This document shows, piece by piece, positions 8,901 to 15,722 of a DNA stretch of 46,806 bases (its first letter is position 1; each line of letters opens with the position of its first letter). The position numbers and the translations under genes were made by a program. A model generated the notes under the pieces. It saw only the letters and a program-made list of their open reading frames with translations, was not told where the DNA came from and ran no database searches. Origin of the DNA: Treponema sp. GTDB taxonomy: Bacteria; Spirochaetota; Spirochaetia; Treponematales; Breznakiellaceae. The DNA lies in NCBI GenBank assembly GCA_031278095.1, contig JAITLC010000010.1, forward strand, positions 1-46,806, written 5' to 3'.

Positions 8901-9082
8901 GCCTCCACATCCGCAGGCCCTGCGCCGGGGAAACGGGTGAACACCGAAAGCACCGGCGGGTTTGCCGAGGGGTAGAGATCCACCGCCAGGTTGGGCGCCA
9001 TGGTAAGGGCCACCCCGACGGCCAGGGCATAGAGCACCACGATGGTAACAGGCCGTTTAACCGAATAACCGGAAATGTTCAA
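5957..9082 (-). CDS. RND efflux transporter permease (AcrB/HAE1-like)
   Basis: Inner-membrane pump of 1041 residues, the usual RND length, expected to drive proton-coupled export of drugs or other amphiphiles through a TolC channel. The N-terminus MNISGYSVKRPVTIVVLYAL is the classical first membrane helix; NVTERLERSL, a first block of helices around residues 335-540 and a second around 870-1030 follow. Helix 4 reads MTMDGSIVILEN, so one acidic residue of the proton-relay pair seen in AcrB is kept and the next position is Gly; the later VVVNNGIVLVDYTN segment is intact. The start is TTG with AAGGGG 6 bases upstream, and the reading begins exactly at the conserved first helix. It is third in the tolC-MFP-RND-oxidoreductase operon. 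A family I-like palindrome lies just upstream. Confidence 0.95.
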   Translation of the reverse strand: MNISGYSVKRPVTIVVLYALAVGVALTMAPNLAVDLYPSANPPVLSVFTRFPGAGPADVEANVTERLERSLASSRGLVNMTSNSQFEASFINLEFAYGTDMDKAVTDAQTLLNRLANSLPDGTESPIVRRFDMSAMPIMRLVVRGNYPPDQLRIFAEDEIQANIERIDGVASAEVTGGTTQIVKVAVSLNRLAAFKITLNDVTTALKGQSILSSGGNLRRGTREYQIMTEEQLTSVDQVKRLVVKVTDIPAGQGGISANRSVVLRLEDIAEVSLAYNDNAARVYVNGMSGVYIQVTSESDSNQVQVAGRVKEALEEINTQLPRGISLEVLSDNTTMISATLNQVYSNAIQGALLAMLILFIFLRNIKGTLIIGLSIPVSILLTIMFMAIFGFTLNLLTMTGLIMGLGMTMDGSIVILENVHTYRERGAKPAIAAILGSREMIRAISTSSATTLCVFIPLIIWKNDLEQMGQLFSDLIFTVCISLICSLVVAVTLVPSLCGSILKLNTRKQRPLRFALLRFLDDRSEGLFTRLDSVYKKGLEYCLSHRAVVILLVLAILCFSLLQFQGIGMNMYIRTRTDDNVTMNVSMPQGTTIETTEQMLLDLEEIVKKEVQGYINLILTARQSGTNQGTFQITLPEPALQIDTPASIQQKLASYFRGLPGARLSFRAGRGMGNTSAVEITVSSRDYAAIMESANEILGIIVRYLPEVENAAVNIDEGAPQLRVEIDRDRASAMGVSLAAIAAEIRTAMDGTTATTITLGERLVDADVMLRDEDRRGLPNLDAVFVMSRNGDRIALSNLARISESRSPSSIRRENRERVIRITGDLPPGIAATDMQQRLEATVKEYLVPREGVTVRYLGEAAQIRGYYGRFAFIIAAAVFLVFGLMASQFESFVDPLIIFFSIPLLLIGVIWIYKLSGQAMSMFSVVGIVALVGVVVNNGIVLVDYTNTLRARGLKVREACIEAGRNRLRPILMTSLTTILGMVPIGFFPGAGADTIQPIGKTFVGGLSVCSVMTLFVTPVMYSLLNSRHDKKTNKNAKE

Positions 9083-9116
9083 ACACTACCCCTTGTAAAA
9101 AGATAGATTCTGAGGC

Positions 9117-9142
9117 TGTCCCAAAACTTCAACTTTGGAACA
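9117..9142. repeat. Family I-like palindrome between the MFP and RND genes
   Basis: An imperfect hairpin from TGTCCCAAAA to CTTTGGAACA, with mismatches that are mostly G.U-compatible. It lies in the 66-bp gap inside the efflux operon, so it would be transcribed and could affect the relative levels of the adaptor and pump. Confidence 0.6.
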
Positions 9143-9148
9143 TGTCCA

Positions 9149-10126
9149 TCATTCAACCAGCCTGACAGGATCCCCGTCGCTCAAAAAATTCTGGCCTGCG
9201 ACAACAACCCTCTCCCCGGTTTCGATTCCTTCCAGAATCTCAACCGATTCCTCATTCTCAAGTCCGGGCCGCACTTCCCGGCGGCGGGCCGTGTTCCCTT
9301 CATCCGTAATAAAAACGATCCATCTGCCATAGGTATTGATCAGGGCCTGCCGGGGAATAACCGGCACACCGGATCGGGTATTGGTTACAAGGCTTATCGT
9401 GGCAAACATGCCGGCCCTTATCCGTGAATCTCCCCTGGTAAAGCGGAGCCGTATCTTGAGAGTTCTGCTTGCAGGATCGAGTACCGGGGAGAGTTCATCG
9501 ACAAGGGTGGTAAAAATCTCGCCGGGCAGAGCCTCCAACTTCACCTGGGCGGAAAGCCCCCGGCGGACGGCATTGGCAAATCGTTCCGGCACAAAGGTTT
9601 CCACCACCAGCGTAGAGAGATCCCCAGCCACATAGAGGGCCGCTCCGGTACTTACCGTATCTCCCGCGCTGTAGTTTACCTGCAGAATGGTACCATTCAC
9701 CGTAGAGATGACGGGACTTAAGGAATAACTCTCGCCGGGACGGGAAGGATCGACCATGCCAACCACATCCCCCCTGGATACCATATCCCCTATGCCCAGC
9801 CTGATTTCGGTAAGCTTACCCCCGACCGCAGGGTATATGGACACCTGATTCCGGGCCAGCACATCCCCATTGAGCACCACACTGTTCTCGATGGTTCCCA
9901 AACCGACTTCATGCACCCTCACCGCAGAAATGGTACGCTGCACTGAGCCCTGTGCGGGCTGTCCTTCACCTTCGGCGGCGCCTTGTTGAAGGCTTCCCGC
10001 CGGAGGAATTCCCCCACCGGCGCTGCGGACCAGAACCATGCGGACACTGAGCCCTGCAAAGAGAAGAATCAACAGAACAATAACAACAGTTACCGCGACG
10101 GAGATCCCCGGCTTTTTTTTCACCAT
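9149..10126 (-). CDS. RND efflux periplasmic adaptor (membrane fusion protein, HlyD/AcrA type)
   Basis: Periplasmic adaptor of 325 residues linking the RND pump to the TolC channel. A single N-terminal membrane anchor (about residues 9-32, VAVTVVIVLLILLFAGL) is followed by a Gly/Gln-rich linker, then the lipoyl-like half motifs LARNQVSIYPAVGGKL and VNGTILQVNYSAGDTV with almost no hairpin between them, and beta-barrel and membrane-proximal domains (GMFATISLVT, VVVAGQNFLSDGD). The short hairpin is unlike AcrA and fits the short-hairpin adaptors common in spirochaetes and Bacteroidetes. GGGAG precedes the ATG. It lies between tolC and the RND gene in one leftward operon. Confidence 0.92.
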   Translation of the reverse strand: MVKKKPGISVAVTVVIVLLILLFAGLSVRMVLVRSAGGGIPPAGSLQQGAAEGEGQPAQGSVQRTISAVRVHEVGLGTIENSVVLNGDVLARNQVSIYPAVGGKLTEIRLGIGDMVSRGDVVGMVDPSRPGESYSLSPVISTVNGTILQVNYSAGDTVSTGAALYVAGDLSTLVVETFVPERFANAVRRGLSAQVKLEALPGEIFTTLVDELSPVLDPASRTLKIRLRFTRGDSRIRAGMFATISLVTNTRSGVPVIPRQALINTYGRWIVFITDEGNTARRREVRPGLENEESVEILEGIETGERVVVAGQNFLSDGDPVRLVE

Positions 10127-10159
10127 TCACTCCCAAGACGGGCTTCCACAGCCCCATTT

Positions 10160-11482
10160 TTACTCTTCATACCACATCAACTCCCGCCAATCCATATTTA
10201 CCGCCGCAGCGAGATCCAGTACCGTTGTAAGATAGGAAAGTTCACTCTGAAGCAGGGAATACCGGGCCTCGTTGAGACTCTTTCGGGCATCTTCCAGGGA
10301 CAGGGACTCTACCGTACCGTTTTGAAAACCCTGCTCCGATAATTCATGGTTCCGCCGGGCAATTTCAAGTCTGAGCCTGTTGATCTCCAGGGCCTCCAGG
10401 GAACTTTCCAGCTTCATCGTCAGGGTGCGGATCTCCTGCGCCGCACTGGTTTCGGTGCTTTTCAGATCCAGCCGGGCCCTTTCAACGCCGGTTCCCGCCT
10501 TGCGCAGAGTCTGGTTTTCCGTAGTCCCCGGAATCCAGGGATTGATGGGGATACTCAGCGACAGGGAACCCGATACCGAATCGCTGAATTTACCGTCCTC
10601 TCCCCCGCGTTCCCCTCCTCCCCAATCGGCGGAGAGCCTCAGGGAAGGCGCCCTGTCCCCAATGCTGCCCTGCTTCCGGGTATTCTCTGCGGATTCAACG
10701 GCAAGCCGCTTCTCTGCAATATCCGGCCTCCTGGAAAGATACTGCGCAATGAGGAATTCGCTGTCTACCTTCACGGGACGTACTTCAATCTCTCCTTCAA
10801 GATGGACAGTCTGCCGCTCAAGACCGATAAGGTCGAGAAACGAAGCAAGATTCTGCTGAGCCGAAGAACGGGCATCGCTCAGATCGGAACGGGCCACCTC
10901 CACGGCGAGACGGCTGTTGAGAAGGCTGAGTTCCCCGGTAAAACCGTTTTCATAGCTGATCCTGGTTTTTTCCATCTGCCGTTCCGCAAGATTCAGGGCG
11001 TCCTGCTTGTGGGAAACATTTTCCCGCTCCGCAATCAGAGTATAGAAGGCCTTGGCCGTCTGAATTTCAAGCTGTCTGCATGCGTCATCGTAGGAGAGAA
11101 GAGCCTCCTCATAGGCAAGTCTGATACCCTTCATCCGGTAGGGAATCCCCGCATTGAGACTCAGGGAGATACCCGCGGAGAAACTGTAGTCGAAGTTAGC
11201 GGCATCGGCCTCAAAGCCGGGATCAACAAAAAGGCCGGTTCCATAATTGATGTTCCCGCCGGCACTGAGGGAAGGAAAAACCTGCGACCAGAGACGCTTT
11301 GACGAGTATTCGGCATCGGAGAGATCCAGCCGGGATTTTTGCAGGTTTAGACTGGTATCCAGGGCCATTCGTACCGCCTCCTCCAGCGTGATGACCAGGG
11401 GCTCCCCTTCCTGCCCAAAAAGAGCCGTGGAGAGGACGAAAAGGAAGAACAGACACATCCCCCTGCGGGAAAAAAACCTCAT
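10160..11482 (-). CDS. TolC-family outer-membrane efflux protein
   Basis: Outer-membrane/periplasmic channel component, 440 residues, of the tripartite pump encoded by the two genes that follow. It has a signal peptide (about residues 1-23, CLFFLFVLSTALFGQ), then two long alpha-helical repeats typical of the OEP family: ITLEEAVRMALDTSLNLQKSR at the start of the first and RRPDIAEKRLAVESAENTRK at the start of the second. The RRPDI motif is diagnostic of the family. The start ATG has GGAGG 5 bases upstream. It is the first gene of the operon; the 263-bp gap upstream (11483-11745) holds three palindromic repeats and probably the promoter, which I could not pick out with confidence. Confidence 0.93.
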   Translation of the reverse strand: MRFFSRRGMCLFFLFVLSTALFGQEGEPLVITLEEAVRMALDTSLNLQKSRLDLSDAEYSSKRLWSQVFPSLSAGGNINYGTGLFVDPGFEADAANFDYSFSAGISLSLNAGIPYRMKGIRLAYEEALLSYDDACRQLEIQTAKAFYTLIAERENVSHKQDALNLAERQMEKTRISYENGFTGELSLLNSRLAVEVARSDLSDARSSAQQNLASFLDLIGLERQTVHLEGEIEVRPVKVDSEFLIAQYLSRRPDIAEKRLAVESAENTRKQGSIGDRAPSLRLSADWGGGERGGEDGKFSDSVSGSLSLSIPINPWIPGTTENQTLRKAGTGVERARLDLKSTETSAAQEIRTLTMKLESSLEALEINRLRLEIARRNHELSEQGFQNGTVESLSLEDARKSLNEARYSLLQSELSYLTTVLDLAAAVNMDWRELMWYEE

Positions 11483-11506
11483 GGATGCCTCCGAATTATG
11501 ATTAAA

Positions 11507-11538
11507 GCTGTTTCAAAACTTCAGTTTTGAAACATCAG
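11507..11538. repeat. Family I palindrome, perfect copy
   Basis: The core at 11509-11534 is a perfect 26-base palindrome (arms TGTTTCAAAACT / AGTTTTGAAACA around TC), with GCTG/CAGC extending it across a 2-base bulge. It lies upstream of the tolC-like gene, in its 5' region. Confidence 0.75.
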
Positions 11539-11585
11539 CCTTTAAAAAAGCAATTCCGCAAGGCTAAAGTCCTGGAAAATTGCAA

Positions 11586-11624
11586 GAGCCCGTTCCAAAA
11601 CTAACCGGATTTTGGAATCGGCTC
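11586..11624. repeat. Family I palindrome (GAGCC..TTCCAAAA / TTTTGGAA..GGCTC)
   Basis: 15-base arms with two mismatches and a 9-base loop, in the gap between the efflux operon and the DUF4130 gene. It shares the GAGC...TTCCAAAA arm with copies at 22426, 32096 and 40654. Confidence 0.7.
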
Positions 11625-11680
11625 AACTATACAAAAAACCGTCCGCTTATGCTATTCAGTAAAAAATACACAGTCGAGGA

Positions 11681-11718
11681 TGTTCCAGGATCCGGCAGGA
11701 TCATAATTTTTGAATACA
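11681..11718. repeat. Degenerate family I repeat (GATCCGGCAGGATC subtype)
   Basis: Starts TGTTCCAGGATCCGGC and ends ATTTTTGAATACA. The middle AGGATCATAATTTT matches the copies at 31359, 32096 and 33475 but one arm has decayed. It lies 28 bp past the stop of the leftward DUF4130 gene. Confidence 0.5.
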
Positions 11719-11745
11719 CTCAGTTGAGCCGGGTTAAGCGCTTTC

Positions 11746-12636
11746 CTACTGTTTTTCGGGAAGGTACTTCCAGTAGCGCCGGGGCATGAAACGGCGTTGA
11801 AGTCCGGGGTTTTCCCGTGCAGGATTGTTGATGGTTTTGAAGTAGTGCTTCCAGAGATGTTCCCAAGGATCGCTTTCCCCGGCCCGGCCCGCCGCCGCAT
11901 ACGGCGAAGGCTCAGGCGAATGAAGCCGGGCCTGCCCTTCATCCAGGGGCAGAAGACAAGCCTCCTCACCTACAAGCCGGAGAAGGATAAGGCGCCGTTT
12001 TTCGTCGATGAGGGCCCACGGACTCCCGGCGAAGCGGCGGCAGAAATGATCCGCCAATGCGGGCAGCACAAAATGATCCGGTGAACAGCAGGCAGTATAG
12101 ACACCTTTGTCACCGGGAGTGAAACGCAGGAGCCCCTTGAGCCGGTCTATTTCCCGCCCCGCCTTGAACGCAGTTTCCAGCACGGTTCGCACGTTAGGAT
12201 CGAGATGGTTTCGGGAAGCTCTTTCGGCCTTTTCCCTGGCCTGCTCCGATTCCGTCCAGTGATACGGGGCGGCAGCCGGAAGGGCCGCCCTGGCTGCGGA
12301 GAGCACCCCGAAGGCATAGCGTATAATCTCTGTCTCTATGGGGGACTCGCTCATCCAGCCGCAGACAAAGGCTTCATGAGCCGTACATGAAAGTTCAAAG
12401 AGCGTGTCTCCAATGTTGCCGCTTTCCCCGCCGGCTTCCATTTCTTCTACAGGAACTTCATCCGTCACGGGCCCGAAGAGGGAGCCTTCCATAGGAGAGT
12501 CCTCTATAACATTATTCCGCCTGTACCGGGGGAGCACTGCGGCAGGCGACCTGCCCCGTTTCCATGCCCTGCCCAGAACCGAAAAAAGCCCTTCGAGAGT
12601 TCCGTCGTAGAATACCGGCCCTGAAAACTCATTCAT
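11746..12636 (-). CDS. DUF4130 / TIGR03915-type DNA-metabolism protein
   Basis: Partner protein of the radical-SAM gene immediately upstream; the pair is widely conserved and is annotated as a putative DNA modification or repair system, with the chemistry unknown. The family features are visible: an early FYDGTLEGLFSVLGRAW block (residues 6-24), a central DPNVRTVLETAFKAGREIDRLKGLLRF block, SPDHFVLPALADHFCRRF with WALIDEKRRLILL, and a C-terminal DPWEHLWKHYFKTINNPARENP, ending in RRYWKYLPEK. About 296 residues, a normal length; no uracil-glycosylase domain is fused, although such fusions exist in other bacteria. An upstream GTG (12642) is an alternative start. The gene follows the radical-SAM gene by 42 bp on the same strand. 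Confidence 0.8.
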   Translation of the reverse strand: MNEFSGPVFYDGTLEGLFSVLGRAWKRGRSPAAVLPRYRRNNVIEDSPMEGSLFGPVTDEVPVEEMEAGGESGNIGDTLFELSCTAHEAFVCGWMSESPIETEIIRYAFGVLSAARAALPAAAPYHWTESEQAREKAERASRNHLDPNVRTVLETAFKAGREIDRLKGLLRFTPGDKGVYTACCSPDHFVLPALADHFCRRFAGSPWALIDEKRRLILLRLVGEEACLLPLDEGQARLHSPEPSPYAAAGRAGESDPWEHLWKHYFKTINNPARENPGLQRRFMPRRYWKYLPEKQ

Positions 12637-12678
12637 GAACACTCAACCGAACCCGACGGGGCGAAGGTTCCCTCCTCA

Positions 12679-13968
12679 TTAAAATTCAAAGAGAGGTAGC
12701 TGCAACCCTGCCCCGTCCTGATCCGCAAGGATTCTGCGGATACGGGCCGGATCTTCCGGGCGTTCAAAGAAATGGCCCCCCGCACTGACAAAATAACGGG
12801 CGCGTTTCATCACGGCCCCAAGACGGCGGAGGCCGTCCAGATCTATAGGATGGGAACGCCGGGTTTCAATGATCCTGCGGGCGCTTTTTGCACCGATACC
12901 GGGTACCCGGAGGAGTTCCTCGTAGGAAGCCCGGTTGATCTCTATGGGAAACCAGTCCAGATGCCTGAGAGCCCAGGCGGTCTTTGGGTCGATGTGGGGA
13001 TCAAGAAAGGCAGAATCTTTATCAAGAATTTCTCCTGCGGAAAAATGGTAAAACCGGAGCAGGCAATCCGCCTGGTAGAGCCTGTGTTCCCGGATCAGGG
13101 GCGGACCTGCAATATCGGGAAGCTTGGAGTCGGAAATGCCGCACTCCTTCCCGACAGGGGTAAAGGCCGAATAGTAGACCCTGCGGAGGGCGAATTTCCG
13201 GTAAAGGGAACTTGAAAGATTGACGATGGTTCTGTCATCCTCCTCACTTGCCCCGACAATAAGCTGGGTACTCTGCCCTGCCGGGGCAAAGGCAGGAGCA
13301 GAATTTTTGCCGGAAGGGGAGAAACGGATAGTGCGGCGGTCTTCTTCAAACTGACTGTGCAGGGCCGAAAAATCCCCCATGGCCCCAAGGATCACCCTGC
13401 CTGACTTTTGGGGCGCCAGATACTGCAGGCTTTTATCGGTAGGAAGCTCTATGTTGACGCTGAGCCTGTCCGCCCAGACCCCCGCCTCTCTGATAAAACG
13501 CTCCCCCGCACCGGGAATTATCTTGAGATGGATATAAGCCCCGAAACCGGCTTCGGTACGCAGGGTCTTTGCAACCTCAATGAGTTTTTCCATCACAATG
13601 TCCGGATCGGCAAAGATTCCGGAAGAGAGGAACAGCCCTTCGATATAATTGCGCTTATAGAATTCGCTTGTCAGATCCACCAGCTCCCGGACGGTAAAAC
13701 TGCTGCGTTTAACATCCGCGGAAGAGCGGTTTACACAGTATGCGCAGTCAAAACGGCAGACATTGGAAAAGAGCACCTTGAGCAGGCTGACGCACCTGCC
13801 GTCCTCAGTCCAGGAGTGGCAAACCCCCGCCGCACAACTGGAACCAAAGCCTCCTTCTCCGGTCTTTCCGTGCCGTCCCTCACTGCCTGAAGAAGCACAG
13901 GAAGCGTCATACTTTGCAGCCCCGGCAAGGAGAGAAATTTTTTCACTCAGTTCCAGCATTCCGGCCAT
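12679..13968 (-). CDS. Putative DNA modification/repair radical SAM protein (TIGR03916 type)
   Basis: Radical S-adenosylmethionine enzyme with a C-terminal helix-hairpin-helix, about 429 residues. The [4Fe-4S] motif is CRFDCAYC, C-x3-C-x2-C at about residues 71, 75 and 78. It is preceded by four further cysteines including CAAGVCHSW and DGRC, a pattern specific to this family. The helix-hairpin-helix LLRVPGIGAKSARRI near residue 370 suggests contact with DNA. It works with the DUF4130 protein encoded next; the reaction is not known. The preferred start is the ATG at 13968; a GTG five codons upstream (13983) lies within the palindrome at 13976-13991 and is less likely. First gene of a two-gene leftward operon. 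Confidence 0.85.
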   Translation of the reverse strand: MAGMLELSEKISLLAGAAKYDASCASSGSEGRHGKTGEGGFGSSCAAGVCHSWTEDGRCVSLLKVLFSNVCRFDCAYCVNRSSADVKRSSFTVRELVDLTSEFYKRNYIEGLFLSSGIFADPDIVMEKLIEVAKTLRTEAGFGAYIHLKIIPGAGERFIREAGVWADRLSVNIELPTDKSLQYLAPQKSGRVILGAMGDFSALHSQFEEDRRTIRFSPSGKNSAPAFAPAGQSTQLIVGASEEDDRTIVNLSSSLYRKFALRRVYYSAFTPVGKECGISDSKLPDIAGPPLIREHRLYQADCLLRFYHFSAGEILDKDSAFLDPHIDPKTAWALRHLDWFPIEINRASYEELLRVPGIGAKSARRIIETRRSHPIDLDGLRRLGAVMKRARYFVSAGGHFFERPEDPARIRRILADQDGAGLQLPLFEF

Positions 13969-13975
13969 ATAAATA

Positions 13976-13991
13976 CTATACACCTGTATAG
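13976..13991. promoter_or_regulatory. Operator-like dyad CTATACA-CC-TGTATAG
   Basis: A perfect 7-base dyad with a 2-base spacer lies 8 bases upstream of the radical-SAM start codon. Its core TACACCTGTA fits TACANNTGTA, the recognition pattern known for BlaI/MecI/CopY-family repressors. No such regulator is encoded in the window. The same bases could contribute a -10 (TATAGT), so repressor binding would block transcription. Confidence 0.45.
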
Positions 13992-14019
13992 ATTAAAGCG
14001 CAAGAGGAAAAGTGCCGAA

Positions 14020-14478
14020 TTATCTCTTCGGTTTAATATTGAGATTCACCCCAAGCCTTGATTCGCTGTCTACGATGGTCCAGCTTGAACCGGGGTATAT
14101 GCCGATGGTACGCATCTGGTAACCTTTCTGTTCAAGCTCTTCGATGATCGCATCCCGTTTATCTCCCACTTCAAAGCCCAGATGGTGAACCCCTTCGCCG
14201 TGCTTGTCCAGAAATTCCTGGAAGGTACTCTCTCCGCCGGTGGGCTGGCTGAGTTCGATGACAAAGCCCCTGTCTTTTACATCAATTACCGCCATCCTCA
14301 TGCCGTACACCGCCTTTTTATCACGGTAGGTAATATCGGTGTTGGGGCCCGCGTCATGGATTTGAATTTCGGGAACCGGAACATTGAAGAGTTCGGCCCA
14401 TTCCCTTGCCGCTTTTTCCACATCACGCACAACCAGCGCAATCTGAATAAATCCGTTACTATTCACCGGTGTTTTCAT
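14020..14478 (-). CDS. VOC-family protein (glyoxalase / methylmalonyl-CoA epimerase-like)
   Basis: A 152-residue protein with the two beta-alpha-beta-beta-beta modules of the vicinal oxygen chelate fold. The first starts at IQIALVVRDVEKAAREWAEL (about 11-30), the second at GVHHLGFEV with EELEQKGYQM following. Possible metal ligands are the His in GVHHLGF, a Gln in FIQIALVV, and the Glu in FVIELSQP, in the arrangement seen in methylmalonyl-CoA epimerases and lactoylglutathione lyases. The substrate is uncertain; similar proteins are often found in sugar-catabolic operons. GAGGAG lies upstream of the ATG. It is 51 bp downstream of a zinc dehydrogenase gene on the same strand, with a small palindrome in the gap. 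Confidence 0.75.
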   Translation of the reverse strand: MKTPVNSNGFIQIALVVRDVEKAAREWAELFNVPVPEIQIHDAGPNTDITYRDKKAVYGMRMAVIDVKDRGFVIELSQPTGGESTFQEFLDKHGEGVHHLGFEVGDKRDAIIEELEQKGYQMRTIGIYPGSSWTIVDSESRLGVNLNIKPKR

Positions 14479-14512
14479 TATTCACTCCTCTTTTAGTGCA
14501 GCCGTACGCGAT

Positions 14513-14527
14513 AGAAACAGAGTTTCT
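14513..14527. repeat. Family III-like palindrome (AGAAAC-AGA-GTTTCT)
   Basis: Perfect 6-base arms around AGA in the 51-bp gap between the dehydrogenase and VOC genes; the GAAAC-NNN-GTTTC shape matches 5908 and 45620. Confidence 0.4.
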
Positions 14528-14529
14528 GT

Positions 14530-15576
14530 TTAAACCATCTTTATGACCGATTTTACAATGTCAGCCTTGTTATGGACACTCTGATCCATGGCGTTCTGAA
14601 TATCCTTGAAATCGAACACGTTGGTAACAATATCCTTCACCCTGGTTTTTCCGCTGCTCACCGCGTCAATGGCCAGAGGATAGATGTGGCGGTAACGGAA
14701 GATCGTCTTCATGCATATCTCTTTGTCCAGGGCCATACCGATGGGCAGGGTCATCTGTCCGGAAGGGCTGTAACCGACAAACACCAGCGTCCCTCCCTTC
14801 TTGAGGAAGCCGATGCCCTGGGAAGCGGCGATCTCATTGCCGGTAGTTTCAATGACCAGATCGACACCCTTGCCGCCCGTCAGATCTTTTACCGCATCAA
14901 GCGGATCTTTTTCTTTGGAATTGATGATCACATTTGCCCCAAGCGCCTTTGCCTTCTCCAGGCGCTTCCCAACTACATCGGTAACATATACGGTGGAAAC
15001 GCCCAATGCCTTCATCGCCAACATGGACACAAGCCCGATGCAGCCTGAACCTGTTACAACCGCTGTCTGCCCAAGCTCCGCACCTCCGGTTTTTGCCGCA
15101 TGGAAACCGACAGCGAGCGGCTCGATCAACGCTCCTTCCATGGTATCCATATTAACGGGCAGGCGGAAACAGAGATCCGCCTCGTGGGCTACATACTCGC
15201 AGAAAACCCCGTCTACCGGAGGAGTCGCAAAGAAGATCACATCCGGACAGAGATTATAGCGCCCGCTACGGCAGAATTCGCAGTGTCCGCAGGTTTTTCC
15301 CGGCTCCAGCGCAACCTTGTCTCCGGCCTTGAGATGCTTCACCGCGGAACCGGTTTCCACCACTACCCCTCCGGCCTCGTGGCCCAAGACAAAGGGATAC
15401 TGCACAATAAAGTTGCCGATGCGTCCGTTCTCATAGTAGTGCAGATCCGAACCGCAGACTCCTACGTACTCAAGTTTTACCAGAACTTCATCGCTCTTGG
15501 GCTGAGGGATATCCCTTTCGGTGAATTCCAGCTTCCCCAGTCCGGTCTGTATGGCCGCTTTCATTTTTCCCTGCAT
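14530..15576 (-). CDS. Zinc-dependent medium-chain dehydrogenase (sorbitol/xylitol/L-iditol 2-dehydrogenase type)
   Basis: Cytoplasmic NAD(P)-dependent polyol dehydrogenase of about 348 residues. The catalytic zinc site is marked by [13 protein letters not shown] (Cys, then the conserved Asp-Leu-His-Tyr) and GHEAGG (His-Glu); [15 protein letters not shown] provides the four structural-zinc cysteines; [20 protein letters not shown] is the nucleotide-binding Rossmann motif. The DLHYY signature points to sorbitol or xylitol dehydrogenases over simple alcohols. The ATG at 15576 is preferred over one at 15588 because GGAGG lies between them, 5 bases before the former. It heads a two-gene unit with the VOC gene. 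A dyad upstream (15663-15681) may control it. Exact substrate not determinable. Confidence 0.88.
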   Translation of the reverse strand: MQGKMKAAIQTGLGKLEFTERDIPQPKSDEVLVKLEYVGVCGSDLHYYENGRIGNFIVQYPFVLGHEAGGVVVETGSAVKHLKAGDKVALEPGKTCGHCEFCRSGRYNLCPDVIFFATPPVDGVFCEYVAHEADLCFRLPVNMDTMEGALIEPLAVGFHAAKTGGAELGQTAVVTGSGCIGLVSMLAMKALGVSTVYVTDVVGKRLEKAKALGANVIINSKEKDPLDAVKDLTGGKGVDLVIETTGNEIAASQGIGFLKKGGTLVFVGYSPSGQMTLPIGMALDKEICMKTIFRYRHIYPLAIDAVSSGKTRVKDIVTNVFDFKDIQNAMDQSVHNKADIVKSVIKMV

Positions 15577-15662
15577 ATAATCCTCCATAGGTAATGAAAC
15601 GCAAGCATTTCCAAATCAAGAGACGCTTGTCCAGTTCATCATAGTATCCTATTATTCTCCTG

Positions 15663-15681
15663 TCTACAATAAAGTTGTAGA
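15663..15681. promoter_or_regulatory. Operator-like dyad TCTACAA-TAAAG-TTGTAGA over a candidate promoter
   Basis: Perfect 7-base arms with a 5-base spacer, 87 bp upstream of the dehydrogenase start. On the minus strand its right half includes TTGTAG, followed 17 bases later by TACTAT, a possible -35/-10 pair, so a bound regulator would cover the -35. No dedicated regulator gene is adjacent. Confidence 0.4.
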
Positions 15682-15722
15682 GAACCGGCCGGGTTTTCGA
15701 ACACGTCTAAAAAGGAAGAAGC

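Noticed and set aside
7820..9106. A 428-codon plus-strand frame inside the RND gene region
   Set aside because: Antisense shadow of the RND permease; low-complexity His/Gly/Asp composition with no domain.
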